In this document: piece by piece, positions 1-10,955 of the stretch
Numbering within the stretch: position 1 is the first letter of the stretch
Layout: every line of letters starts with the position of its first letter
Assembly: GCA_003427395.1 (NCBI GenBank)
Contig: BFEA01000121.1
Span: 1,191,834 to 1,255,833, forward strand
Direction: 5' to 3'
Source: Chara braunii
Taxonomy: Eukaryota; Streptophyta; Charophyceae; Charales; Characeae
Length of the DNA: 64,000 bases
Made by a program: the position numbers and the translations under genes
Notes under the pieces: generated by a model
Database searches by the model: none
The model's input: only the letters and a program-made list of their open reading frames with translations
Told to the model about the DNA's origin: nothing

Positions 1-732
1 GGGGGGGGGGGGGGGGCGAAGGGGGGTGTAAATGGCTGGCACAACAACTCTTCAACACCAGCGTCCCGCACTATTAAGCCATAGACACATTATGGTCAGT
101 GTGTTACACTGGTGGCTACGCACGCGCATGGCCAGCAGCTACCCAGGTTCAAACCTTGGCATCTGCAGCATCCCGGATCTTGATAATAAGTCATCCGAGG
201 GGGGGGTGGGGCAGCGGGGCAGTGTGGGCATGTGGCGTGTGTGGGTGTGCGGCGGCCTTGGCGCTTGCGCGCATGGGTCGTGCCTCTATCTCTCTTTTCT
301 CGCCACGTATCGCTCCTTCGTTGCGTCGCCTTTTTCCCGTTGTTTTCCGCTGGCGACGGCCCAAAAACAGCCAAAAACCCATTGTCGGGTTGTGCGTTTT
401 TTTTCCTACTCTGTGGTGTGGTGGGTGGGAGCGGGTAACGTTCCCGCTCTGATACTAGTGTGGCGGACCCACCAGGTGTGGTGCTCCGCCTAGGATGGAG
501 ATGGAGATGGACTCTGATGGGGGATGAAAGTGGAGCAAGATGGCACAGCGCAGCTCCCACGCGAGACTCCAACACACGTACTCCAAACTGTGCGAATGTA
601 GAATGATCCGAAATACTGGGGTATACCTCAACGGAATGACTAGACTGGACAGGACTGACTGGTACCGACAGAGGTACCGACCTGGACTGGACTACCCCGA
701 ATACAACACAGGCCTGTGAGAATCTATGTATC
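1..732. other. Left flank, no gene recognised
   Basis: The window opens with a run of 16 G, probably a scaffold-end artefact. Overlapping open frames of up to about 210 codons occur on both strands, but they overlap each other, are rich in R, P and S, and show no motif I recognise. I treat them as chance ORFs in GC-rich DNA. Nothing else is supported. Confidence 0.5.
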
Positions 733-1239
733 ACCCGCGGTCATGACCGCAGGCTTTTTCGCCGCATGCGGTCGGGACCCGGCCCGCGGCGGTCGACCCT
801 CGCGGCCGACTGCGGGTATGAAACCCGGGGATTTTTTAAAAATAAAATAATAGGCAAAAACAAAAATAAATATGGGGTTGTAGGGTTTGAAATTCCCTAC
901 AACTGTATATTTTTAGTATTATTTTTTGACTTCTTTTTCTATTAGAAAAAAATGGAAAACAGAAATCCCTCAGGCAAAAGTTCTTCACTTTATTCTTTTT
1001 GTAAGAAAAAGAAAGTATTTTGTTTGATTTTTATCTCAAATGTGGTAACGAGTTTTGATATGACCCTAAGGAAAAAGTTATTCAGTTTTTTTTTTGGCAT
1101 AACAATTTTTTCTTCTTCAGATTTTCCTGAATTTTTTTTTTTTTTCATGACCGCGGACCGCGGTCATGATCGCGGCCTCGCGGCCGAGACCGCAGTCCAC
1201 GGTCGTGCCCGCAGCGACCGCGGCCGCGGGGGATTCATA
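733..1239. mobile_element. Small element with GC-rich palindromic borders (MITE or foldback-like)
   Basis: About 310 bp of AT-rich DNA lie between two GC-rich borders of about 90 bp. The left border holds the perfect 14-bp palindrome GCGGTCATGACCGC (737-750). The right border holds a 21-bp palindrome built from ATGACCGCGG and its complement around one central A (1147-1167). Both borders also carry CCTCGCGGCCGA. The arrangement resembles a non-autonomous foldback element. No transposase is present, and I could not fix terminal repeats or a target duplication. Confidence 0.4.
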
Positions 1240-2371
1240 GGTGAGAACAGGCCAAGGGGCTTGTCTCGCAGGCCAACCAGAGGTCCGCTACAAAATCGGA
1301 TAAGAAAAAAACAACTTTGCGTCAACCTAAAAGAAAGACGCCTACTGCCTGCTAGCCGAACTAGTTGTTGTAATTGTCACGTCCCTCATTGTCCTCCCTC
1401 GTTTTCCTTTTCTGGGTTTCTTTCCGAAAGGCCTTGAAGGCCTTGAACAAGAAAAAACAAGAAAAAGCCTTGCCTTGTTAAGGGCTCCTTTCTACAATTA
1501 CTTCTACTTGTGGGGACAACAATCGGGTCCTCCCTCCCATTGGTACAATAGTGTGGTATCGAAAGTCCTTGCTACATGCTGAAATCGGGGACCAGCGTCC
1601 CACTAAAGGAGTTAATCTTTCTTGAAGGCCACCATTTTGTGGGCGATCATAGATTCATAGAGAACTCCATTTCCTCCTAATCCACTAGTACGTTTCCCTA
1701 CTTCCCGAGACAGCTTCTCATGCACCTCAACTTTTTCTTTTTTCTTTTTCTGTACGCCTTAATTTAAGGGGTGTGCCAGAGCGAAATGGCCGCTGAAGCA
1801 CAATGGCCGGGGGTGTCAGCCAAAAGGAGGCCAGTTCGTTTTGTTTTTTGGTGCGTTGGGAGTTTCAAGCCTCAGGCAAAATAGACTCTGAAGTACTGGT
1901 AAGGGATATCTATCCTGCAGAATCTCATCTTTTATCTCTCTCCAAAAGATTGGATTTGTACCTCATTTAAAGACGGACGTACCCATTATACACATGTCGC
2001 AGCAACGTTCCAATCTTTTTAACTGGGCAATTTGTGGTGACTGGGTTTCCTAGGGGTTCTCCTTTTGTTAGGACCAGTAGGTTTTTTCCTTTTTTAGGTT
2101 TTTCGGTCATAGGACCTGTGGATTTGGAGGACCAGTTGCTCATCTGTTCATTCAACATTCTGGATATTGGGTATGGTAAGGTACCCGAGATGTGAAAACT
2201 TGAGAATCGTGGCAGGAGGTCTTCGTGTGGCCTTCGACTTTTCCGAAACAGATGGGCATGGGCACATACGCCTACTATGTCTCTCTGTGGGAGTGGTTGA
2301 ACCTTCCTGCGGAACTTGCTTCGACAGCAAATTCAATGTGCCTCTCTCTCTCTCTCTCTCTCTCTCTCTTC

Positions 2372-2438
<67 letters not shown>

Positions 2439-3297
2439 CATTTTTCTTTCTGCAAGGAATATGAGCGAGAGCGATATGCAAAAAACCAGATTGCAAAATC
2501 GCGCAGAAGTCCAGATAGTCATGCACAAGCAGAGAGTTCAACTACACCAAGATTCCATCCAAATAAAACTCATTATAAGAGCAACTCAATGAACTCGTGA
2601 GCCAATGTTCAAGCCCTCAGGCCACACCAACGCAATATTCAATGTCGCTCCTCTTTGTGTGGCGCCCAATGCTCAGCCTATCTACATTCTTGTAACAGGT
2701 TCACTTCGACTTTGGAGATCAAAGTACATGTCGTCAACACCCATGCCGACCTCCCACATACAGCAGGTACGCCTCCTCGTCTCCCATCATCACCCCTGAC
2801 ACCCACTTTTGCGCCTCCTCTCGAAGACCTGCCCTATCGTCCTCCTCTGCCTCGAGCCCTGCAGCCCAGCTATGGCCGCTAGCACCCCACTGCCCTTGCA
2901 GTGCCGGCCCACACCTTGGCCTCGGTGCATGCAGCCACCCACTTGCTAGCCCAGCAGCATGTCCTCAATGACCGCATTGTTAAGAATGCCTCTCCCTGGC
3001 TGCCCTGCTTTCTATATGGAAGTGGCAGCCGCTGTTGGACTCCCTGGGCCTGGCCTTTGAAGTTTCCAGTAACTTCTGGTCCGTCCCCAGTACCTGCGCC
3101 CAGACTTTTCCACGACAGTTGAGGGCCTAGGCCCTTTTCAATTGGGTAAAACCCAGAATTTCCCAGGCTATGACTGTTTGCTACATTTGCACTGGTCCAT
3201 AGGAACATACGACGACAATGCTTCTTTCCCGTGGACCCGCGGCTGCTTCATGGTGTATCGGCCTCGAAATGTGTGTGCCTAGGGCATAACTGCTCGG
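1240..3297. other. Left flank up to element 1, no gene recognised
   Basis: Only short open frames are found here. A 73-codon frame at 2901-3122 has an ordinary amino-acid composition but matches no family I know and has no supporting splice or start context. The stretch holds one CT microsatellite (2341-2438) and otherwise nothing I can name. Confidence 0.4.
2341..2438. repeat. (CT)n microsatellite grading into (TTTC)n
   Basis: Nearly uninterrupted CT dinucleotides, broken once by CATTT near 2371, end in about four TTTC units. The serine/leucine-rich and glutamate/arginine-rich open frames over it are simple-sequence artefacts. Confidence 0.95.
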
Positions 3298-4319
3298 TGT
3301 CGAACGGCGGAATGGTTCTGCCGGCACGCCAACCGAACCCTTTGCCTCGCGCCGTGTCTGTCACCCACGAGAGGCTCGATCGGCGCTCCTGTAACCTGCA
3401 AGAAAACTTGATTAGCCCAAACCCCAACAACAATCACTGAAAACCAGTCGAAGACGCAATGATGAGATGAGAGACTCACAATCCAGCATTCGGGAGAAAC
3501 AAAATGAGTATTTCCATTTAATCTAAAACAATAGGGTGCGCTGCGCTTGTCGTAGTCCCAGAAGTAGTCCCCCCATCCAAATTAGGAAAGTCAGTTTGAG
3601 TCCCGACCAATCTTACTAAGTGTCTAGGGCGGATTCTCTGCCCAATCGGATGACGCCCGTAACGTGCTCGGCGATCCCAAGGGATCGTACTGGAGCTCTC
3701 TGTGTCAGAGTTGGACTCCCGGGCCCATTGAGGCCGTAGCTCCAGATCGAGCTTCACCAAAAGTCCGTCCACGTCGCCACCCTCCTTAGGACAAGGACTC
3801 AAGATAAGTCTTCAGGCCAGTCCTCGCATCGCCCGCTGTGCCTCAGACGGAATCCCGAACAATCGTCGCCCCGCCCGATTCAGCTATGTCCCATCCCTGA
3901 AATTTTTCCCTATCCATATAATCCAGCGGTCCCGGGCCCTGCCTAAAAAAAGAACCGTGTCCAGCGCCTTGGCCAGATCCCAAATGTCATCTTGTTCTCC
4001 TTCGTTCAGGCCCGCTCTTCCAAAGTGCCAGCCCAGTCCTGAGTAACCCAGCCCCGTCCGCGAACCCCGGTATGTCCTCAAATGTCCCGGCCTGATCTCA
4101 AATGTCTCGGTCTGGCCTCAAATATCTCAGCCTGAACTCGAATGTCCCTGCGTAATCCAAGCGTTTGCCGGTCCTGGAGTTCCTCTCAAGGGCCAGCCTA
4201 GGTTCCGTAGCCCAGGTCCGTGTTCCAAATATCCCGACTTCGTCTGAAAGGTCCCGACCTCTTGTTTCTGGTCCCCGCTCGAAAAGTTTTGGTTCGCCTC
4301 TAAGGTCCCAGTCCCTCAT

Positions 4320-4488
4320 TGTCCCGACCTCGTTAAAGTCCCAGTCCCTCAATGTCCTAGTCTTGTCAAAGTCTCAGTTCCCCGATGTCCCGGTCCCGTC
4401 AAAGTCTATGTTCCCCAATGATCACGGTCCTGTCAAAGTCTCAGTTCCCCGATGTCCTAGTCTCGTCAAAGTCCCGGCCCCTTGATAT
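4320..4488. repeat. 33-bp minisatellite in the element 1 LTR
   Basis: About five diverged units of 33 bp share the core GTCAAAGTCTCAGTTCCCC. The equivalent array lies at about 19517-19680 in the other LTR. Shorter 22-bp units (core TCAAATGTCCCGGCCTGA) precede it near 4075-4150. Confidence 0.8.
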
Positions 4489-5327
4489 CCCACTTCAAAG
4501 GCCCTTTCCGTCTAGTGTCCTGTTGCGCCCCAAAGGCCCCTTTCCAGCTGTGTGTGGGCGCGCGCCGAGGCGCTCGGAGCTTGATGCTGACCGCGTGAAT
4601 GCGCTCGGCGATGCGCCGTTCCCGATCGCTCGTGCGTGAGCGGCTATGCGTGTGTCTCTATCCCGATCGCGCGCGAGTATGCGGCTACGAGCGCGTCTCG
4701 ATCCCAATCGCGCGCGAGCACTCCCCCATGCGCGCGGCTCTCGTGAGACCTGATCCCGATCATATGCTTGTGCGCGACGACACACGTGTTGTGCGCCCGT
4801 GTCCCGATATTCTGCGCGCAGGTGCGCGTCGGTCCACGCAGCTCTTCTCCTATCCTGACCTCCTGTGCGCGGGTGCGCGCTGGTCCCCGCAGCTCTGATC
4901 CTGACCGCGTGTCTGCCCGCTACGATGCTCGTGTGCGCGCATCCGCGCGTATCCCAATCCCGATACGCGTGTCCATGCGTGTGTGAACGCAGTCGCGCGG
5001 GTATCATGATCGCGCGGTGTTTTTCCTGACCGTGCGGGTCCTTGTCCCGATCACCCGCGCCCGTGTCCCGATCGTGCGCGCCCGTGTCCTGATCGCGCGC
5101 ACCCGTGCGCAAGCGCTCGTGCTAGCACACACGGTTGTTCCACTTGTGCGCCCCTACGCACGTGTCCGTGCTAGCGTGTGCGGCTGTTCCGCTTGTGCTT
5201 GAGAGCGAGAGTGAGCAGCTACTTGCCCTTCGTCGTGGCGCACACGTCTGTCTCTCTTCCCCTGAGAGCTTCCCTGTGCATTCGCCTCTCGTGCATCTCG
5301 TGAACTCCCGTAGTATCCCGCAAGTCC

Positions 5328-5969
5328 GTCTATGCGAAGTCATGAGTTCCTCTTGTGCGCCTGTCGGTGCGCATCCCGGAAGTGCCAACTCTTCCCGTGC
5401 GCCTGTAACTGCGCATCCGCCAAAAAGCCCCGACCTTGAGCCCAATTGGGCTTTTATGCTTTGTCGGGCTCCTCCCTCGGTGTGTCCCAACGCCCTCGTG
5501 TGCTTCGGGGCTGCCGACAAGTTGCAGCGCCTCGGTACCGTGGCTCTCCCGGGCCTGTACCCGGGCCTGTTTGGGCCCCCGAAGGGTTTGTGGCGAAAGG
5601 GGCTTTTAATCGGGTACTGGGCCTTTTTCAGCGCCTTGGTACCGGGCCGTCTGTGCGAAGTCATGAGTTCCTCTCGTGCGCCTGTCGGTGCGCATCCCGG
5701 AAGTGCCAACTCTTCCCGTGCGCCTGTAAGTGTTCATCCGCCAAAAAGCCCCGACCTTGAGCCCAATTGGGCTTTTATGCTTTGTCGGGTTCCTCCCTCG
5801 GTGTATCCCAACGCCCTCGTGTGCTTCGGGGCTGCCGACAAGTTGCAGCGCTCCGGTACCATGGTTCTCCCGGGCCTGTACCCGGGCCTGTTTGGGTCCC
5901 CGAAGTGTTTGTGGCGAAGGGGGCTTTTTTGTTGGGTACCGGGCCTTTTTCAACGCCCTGGTACCGGGC
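5328..5969. repeat. 321-bp tandem duplication within the 3' LTR of element 1
   Basis: TGCGAAGTCATGAGTTCCTC recurs at about 5333 and 5654, and the whole intervening block repeats with few differences. The other LTR has a single copy (about 52850-53170). The duplication therefore most likely arose after insertion, by slippage or unequal exchange. Confidence 0.9.
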
Positions 5970-6565
5970 CTCCTCCCGAGCCTAGGCCTGGGCCTATGTT
6001 CGCGTTGTCCCCACGCGAAAGGTACGGCCTTATAAAACTCTGCAGGGCCCAAACCCAACGTTTTGTAATTCCATGGCCCGCAGGCCCCCTTTCTCCAACC
6101 TCATCCCAATGACGCCTACGCGACGATATCTCCCCTAGCGACGATATCCTTTTATGTTAAGCCTCTGATGCACTAGCGGCGCTGACTGTCGTCGAGTTCA
6201 TTTGAAGGTTCACCTTACGAACCGAGCGTCCTCTTCGTTTGGCCCATTGTCCGACACTTAGTTGCTTAGCTCGGCCCCCTTGTTCCCGTCTGCTATCCGT
6301 AGCCCCGACTCTCCTTCACTGTTGACATACTCCATGTATCTTGTCAGCGACAGGTCCCCCTAGCGTTCATGCGGGAATGTTCATCCTGGAGCTCATGGCT
6401 CGCCCTTTTCCCGACGTCCTAGCTCCGACGCTCGTGACATGGTTCTGGTACCTCAATCCCTCGATATTAGCCATGGTCTTTCCCGACAGAATAGGTAAAT
6501 TCGTCATCCGTCAAATGCAATTATCAAGGAAGTAAAGGGCGGCGTAAGGCTGGAGCCGCTCGACA

Positions 6566-6590
6566 ACAGTCCCCCCCCCATTCTCGACGT
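6566..6590 (-). promoter_or_regulatory. Polypurine tract of element 1
   Basis: On the minus strand a run of nine to ten G inside a purine-rich stretch lies directly upstream of the 3' LTR start (TGTCGAGCGG). This is where plus-strand cDNA priming occurs in LTR elements. The position follows from the LTR boundary at 6565. Confidence 0.8.
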
Positions 6591-6678
6591 CCTCGGTGAA
6601 CTATCTTGGTACATCAAGGAAAAAGAGAATGAAGGAATTGTTGACTCGTAATCTCTACTCATCAACCCAAGATTATCC

Positions 6679-7401
6679 TTACAGCTTCCGTCGGGTCCTT
6701 CTCTCTTGCTTCTTTTTCTTGTCTCGCTTTTTTTTAATCTTATTTTTCGTCCCTAATCGTTTCTTGGTTCTCCGCCGGCTCCTTTCACGATGGTGCTTGT
6801 TCTCTCCCTTATCCATGACTATCATACTCCTAATGGCTTCCCTACCTTTGCGTTTTTTTAACGTAGCTGACTCTAAGACCTTTCGCCCTTTTTTCTTCGT
6901 GTCCTTCCTTTGGCTATTTCGGACACCTAAGACCTTTTCTCGCCTCTCTTTCGCGGTTCTCTTAGAGGATTCTCCTACCTCATAGCTGGACGACTTATGC
7001 TCCTCCGTGAGTTTTTCCGTTGGCCTTTCCGAGGGTTTCTCTAGCTTCTCGTCGACCTCCTCCTTCTCCTTACCCTTCTTCGAATACAGGGTAGTTTCTC
7101 TACATTCCTTAAATACTTTTAAGCGAGCCCCAGACACAGGTTCTTTCCATCTTGTCCCGTCTAATTCCTCAAGCGGGTAGGCCTCGCCTTCTAATCTCTT
7201 AACCACATGGTATGGCCCCATCCATCTGTTCGCTAGTTTCCCTGTCCACGTTCTCTCTAAAGTGGAATCGTAGAGTAAGACTAGGCTTTCCGTAAGTATT
7301 CCTTCCTGCCTGGCTCGAAGGGTTTTGTGCCACCTTTTCTTCTCCTTCCCCCTTCGGGTTTTCAGTTTTTCTATAGCGTTCAGGGTGCTATCCTCGAGCA
7401 T
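6679..7401 (-). pseudogene. Element 1 integrase C-terminal region (GPY/F-like) with basic tail
   Basis: A 240-codon open stretch. Residues of about 35-100 read like the C-terminal part of Ty3/gypsy integrases: LVLLYDSTLERTW, then NRWMGPYHVVKRLEG (GPY motif), then LEELDGTRW and VSGARLKVF. The last 140 residues are strongly basic (KKK/KRK clusters) and could bind nucleic acid or direct the protein to the nucleus. It is frame-shifted relative to the integrase core at 7725-8624, and the joining segment 7402-7724 still shows RFTVWADNVTVRSTTGYP in a broken frame. The start Met is not a true start; this is the tail of pol. I see no chromodomain. Confidence 0.7.
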
Positions 7402-7724
7402 CTCAACTATTTGCCTAATCCTAGCGCTGAATAGCTACTCCCAGAGAAGTTTTAAATAAACCGAATAATTTAGGAAATAAAGTATACAAAATGGGAATTC
7501 AGTTACTGAATATAACTTTGAAGACGCAGTTTTAATTAATGAAAGATTAATTTATGAAGATATATACACTTCAATACTTCCCAGTCAATCTTCGTCCAAG
7601 AATCCATATGAAATTTTATGGGTAAAGGGCAATGCCTTCCGAACCATAAAGTGTAGGCCGGGTACCCGGTGGTCGATCGAACAGTAACGTTATCTGCCCA
7701 AACGGTGAATCTCAGATACTTCGG

Positions 7725-8624
7725 TCACTTCTTCTCCCTCCCTTCACACCATTTGGCGAGCGCGTTTACTAAAAACTGGTGTCGTCTTTCTACAGGAGCA
7801 TTAGTCTGGGGGTGACATGTCGCGGACAACGACACTCGGATTCCCGCTGTTTGGAGCAAACCCTGGACTTCCTTAGCCATGAACTCCGACCCCCTATCCA
7901 TGACGATCTTCCCGACACATCCGTACCGGGTGATATATTTTGTCAGATACTCACTGACTGCTTTCCCAGTCTTCCGATGTAGCGCCCATGCTTCCACGAA
8001 CCCAGTCAGGTCATCCCTGATATCCATGATGTAGTTCATTCCTCCTTCTCCTTTGGGCATCTTGACTAAGTCGACGTGAACTTTTTGTCCTATCGCGGTC
8101 GGATACGAAGGGAACAACGACTCTTTATACTTAACTATTGCCCTCTTCTGGCACTCTATGCACGTCAGGCAGTAGGTCGTCCCACCAGTAAAGGTTCCTT
8201 TTACCCCTCTATGCCCTCCAACGATACCGTCGTGAAGTTCCGCTATTATTTCTTTCTGCTCACCTTCATCGCAGACTACCCTCATCGGCATACCATTCTT
8301 AGGTGGTCTCTTAAAGAGGTGACCCGCCTTAAGACAATATTGTTGAGCATCGTTCCTGAGTTTGTCATCTACCTCAATTTCCCCTATGAGGTATTGCCCT
8401 ATTCGATGATACTTACTGGTGTAGAGATTCCCTAGGACCAGAGAGGCGCCACGGGTACTAGGCTCCATCTTTAATGAACCTATCTCTATTTGTAAATACT
8501 TATAAACCCCTTCAGGCGACCCCGGGTCTCCCTCTTCAAGCGGAATTCGCGATAGGTCATCCACAACTGAATTCTTAGCCCCAAATATTCGCTCAACCAC
8601 ATAGTCAAACATCCTTATGTGCAT
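7725..8624 (-). pseudogene. Element 1 integrase core
   Basis: About 300 codons, the same frame as RNase H but cut off from it by a TGA at 8628-8630. The HHCC finger is recognisable as HDGIVGGHRG followed by CLTCIECQ, but the spacing is about 13 residues shorter than in element 2, so part of the finger appears deleted in frame. The DDE triad is visible: D in VHVDLVKMP, D in VMDRGSEF, and E in NAPVERRHQ, with exactly 35 residues between the second D and the E. Integrase inserts the cDNA into the genome. The C-terminal part continues in broken frame at 6679-7724. Confidence 0.85.
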
Positions 8625-8627
8625 GAG

Positions 8628-10190
8628 TCACCTGGTAATTGTAAGGTCTGTCAAGGAAAAATATTTTTGGAACACAGCCGCCACCGTCGTTGGATCGACC
8701 CGCAATACGAACCTCCATTCGTAGATATAATGTCGGAAGACATTCAAACAATGCAGCACTCCGAGAATCTCTTTCTTAAACTGCGAGTAGTTTCTCTCTG
8801 TGGAGTTCAAGGTTTTACTCTCGAATCTGAGCGGTCTTTCCTTGCCGTCAGGGTCCTTTTGAGCCAAGACCCCACCAACGGAGGCTGGCCCCACGTCTGT
8901 ACATACTACAAACGGTCACTTCTCCTCATCCTTGAAATAAGGAACTCCTAGGACCTGTCCTCCTTCCTTAAACTCCTCCTTCAGTACTTTTACTGCACCT
9001 TCCTGTTCACTAGTCCATCTCCACTCCATCCCCTTACGCAGTAGCCTCCTTAACGACTCTACCTTTTCGGCGTATCCTTTTATGAAATTCTTCCAAAACC
9101 CGACCACTTCTAAAAACTAGCGTATGTCGGTGATATGCCGGAGCGGAGTGGGCCAGTTCATAATTTTTTCTAGCTTTGCCGAGTCTGGTCGTCTACCGTC
9201 CTTGTCGCAGATATAACCCAATATCTTTATGAAAGATACCGCCCACCTACTTTTTGTCCCGCTCACTGTGAGATTTGCATCCTCTAACTTCACTAGCACC
9301 TTTTTAATATCCTCAGCATGGGTAGCGACGTACTTCCTCACTCCAGGCCTTACCTCAGTTTCATCCTTCTCATACGGCCCTTTGATCAGAAAGTCATCTA
9401 GGAAAACTTCCGCCAGATTCGGTATAAACTCTCCCCAAACCGCTGCCATCGCTCTTTGGAAGACTGTGATGCCATTAGTCCACCCCATCGGTACCATCAT
9501 CATCTGGATTAATCCTAATGGCGTGTGCATCGCGGTCAGATGCCGGTCCCTATAGTCAAGTGGAATCTCATCGTAACCCGAGAAAAGGTCGCAGACCGAG
9601 TAAATCGAACGTCCGGCTGACCCCTCAGATAGGAGATCCGCATTCGGAATAGACCCAACGTCTCTAACCGTGACCTTATTCGTTTTCTATAGGTCTTGTA
9701 TCCACCGCAACTTCCCATTTGACTTCCGTATGAAGAACCACCTGTTTGCATAGGCACTCTCACACGGCTCCGCTACGAACGTCCTAATCTTCTCTTTCCG
9801 AAAGTCCACTATCATTTTTTTTCCCTTCTAAGCACACTTCCACCCCGCGTTATTCCACGCAACGTGCGGGACCGTATAGATTCTCGCGGGCTTAGCATAT
9901 CGTGGATCTATTTGCCCTCTCTCCACGTCACAAAAGGCTACCCACCTTATCGCATGCTCTTAATGTCTCTATTATCAGTTTTATCTCCTCCTTAGTTATA
10001 TTCCCGTCGCCTATATCCATCCCTTTGAATCTATCTTCAGTGATTCTTTGCCCTTCAGTGACCTTTCGTTCTCTGATCATCTTAGTAATTTCCTCCTCAG
10101 TGATCCCTATCTATCCGGTCCTGTCACGACTGATCTCAGCAGGTTTGACTTTCTGGGCTACAGTTTTGTATCTCTTTCCCCCGCCGTGTG
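8628..10190 (-). pseudogene. Element 1 reverse transcriptase and RNase H
   Basis: The RT palm reads TAMHTPLGLIQ...VPMGWTNGITVFQRAM, then VFLDDFLIKGP as the catalytic box (FLDD in place of the usual Y-x-DD). RT connection follows at 8916-9107. RNase H at 8628-8894 carries D in TDVGPASVGGVLAQ, E in QFKKEILGVLHCL and D in FVLRVDPTT. One frame from 9530 to 7725 is interrupted only by TAG at 9117-9119, TGA at 8916-8918 and TGA at 8628-8630. The N-terminal RT part (9764-10190, e.g. VERGQIDPRYAKPA) has frame changes that cancel. RT/RNase H copies element RNA into DNA. This copy looks inactive as pol, although the catalytic residues survive. Confidence 0.85.
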
Positions 10191-10196
10191 GGGGGA

Positions 10197-10955
10197 CTAC
10201 TCTAAAAAAGACAGGTTTATGGACCATCGGAACTCATCATCGTCGGTCTCTTTTGGGTAGGCTGTCCCGTCTACAACATACTTGCCCTCTAGATCCTCCA
10301 CTTCAATCCTTCCCCTTTTTATTCTATGAGGGCCTAGAGTGAGTTCTTCGGAAACAATTTGGCAACTCCTCGTCATTAGCTGACCTCTATTTTGTAAGGA
10401 AACCTTGTAACGCTTGTCAAATTCGTTCACAGTCTTCAGGGTAACCCTGCTGCCTTCGGGTCTGTCTATGGTGACTGTCTGGCTCCCATCCCGCTTGTTC
10501 TTGGTGGTGGCGTTGACACGCGTCAACCATGTCCTCCCAAGGATTAACTCCGATGAACAATGCTCCACCGTGAAGATTGACACGGTGGCCTCAACTCCAG
10601 CGTTTATGACCTTGGCCTTATGGCACACCCCAAGCACGGCCTGCTTCAACTTATTGGCGGATACCATAGTCATAGTGACACTCCTGTCTACCTCTAGGCC
10701 AAGCTTCTACGCTACCTTATCTTCATAGATGGTAGACTCGGATCCATCATCCACTATAGCCTCCATCCTCACTCCATTTACGGTGTCGTTTAACTTCCCA
10801 CTACCAAGGACGTAAAAATAGTCGCCCTTGCCTCTAACAGTTTCTGCCCGTTCTTCCTCTCCTTTCTCAACTACTAAGACAGAGGTTTTCACCTCCAACT
10901 TTGGATCTCCAGAAATTACCGTCTCTGCCAACGACACCTTATCTTTCTTCATCAT
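10197..10955 (-). pseudogene. Element 1 aspartic protease
   Basis: A retroviral-type aspartic protease that would process Gag-Pol. The active-site region reads EAIVDDGSESTIYED, so the usual D-S/T-G is D-D-G. The second conserved stretch is ELILGRTWLTRV, the LGxxWL flap/C-terminal motif of gypsy proteases. An in-frame TAG near 10707 lies 12 residues after the active site, and the frame continues unchanged. The frame is the same as that of gag, separated from it only by a single TGA. The D-D-G may be tolerated or may be damage. Confidence 0.75.

Larger units (their letters stand above)
3298..6565 (-). repeat. 3' LTR of element 1
   Basis: About 3.27 kb, starting TGTCGAACGG and ending GCTCGACA in plus orientation. 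It aligns with 18500-20043 and then, without a break, with 52402-53819, so those two pieces are the other LTR. It is CpG-rich and made largely of internal minisatellites (22-33 bp units at 4060-4490, CGCGCG-rich units at 4640-5130). The length excess over the other LTR is explained by a 321-bp tandem duplication. Long open frames on both strands here (up to 325 codons) also occur, altered, in the other copy, and I do not regard them as genes. A TATAAAA-like motif lies at about 6030. Confidence 0.92.

Noticed and set aside
2225-2600. S/L-rich and E/R-rich ORFs over the CT microsatellite
   Set aside because: Dinucleotide repeats have no stops and give such frames on both strands. The same applies at 22059-22090, 40921-40964, 59160-60120 and 62728-62774.
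2901-3122. Host gene exon
   Set aside because: 73 codons of ordinary composition but no recognised domain, no supported splice sites and no continuation in neighbouring frames.
5135-6112. 325-codon and other long ORFs in the element 1 LTR, both strands (also 4495-5112, 5122-5709, 52678-53328)
   Set aside because: They lie in CpG-rich repetitive LTR sequence, overlap on both strands, repeat with the 321-bp unit and contain no domain. Length is explained by low stop-codon density.
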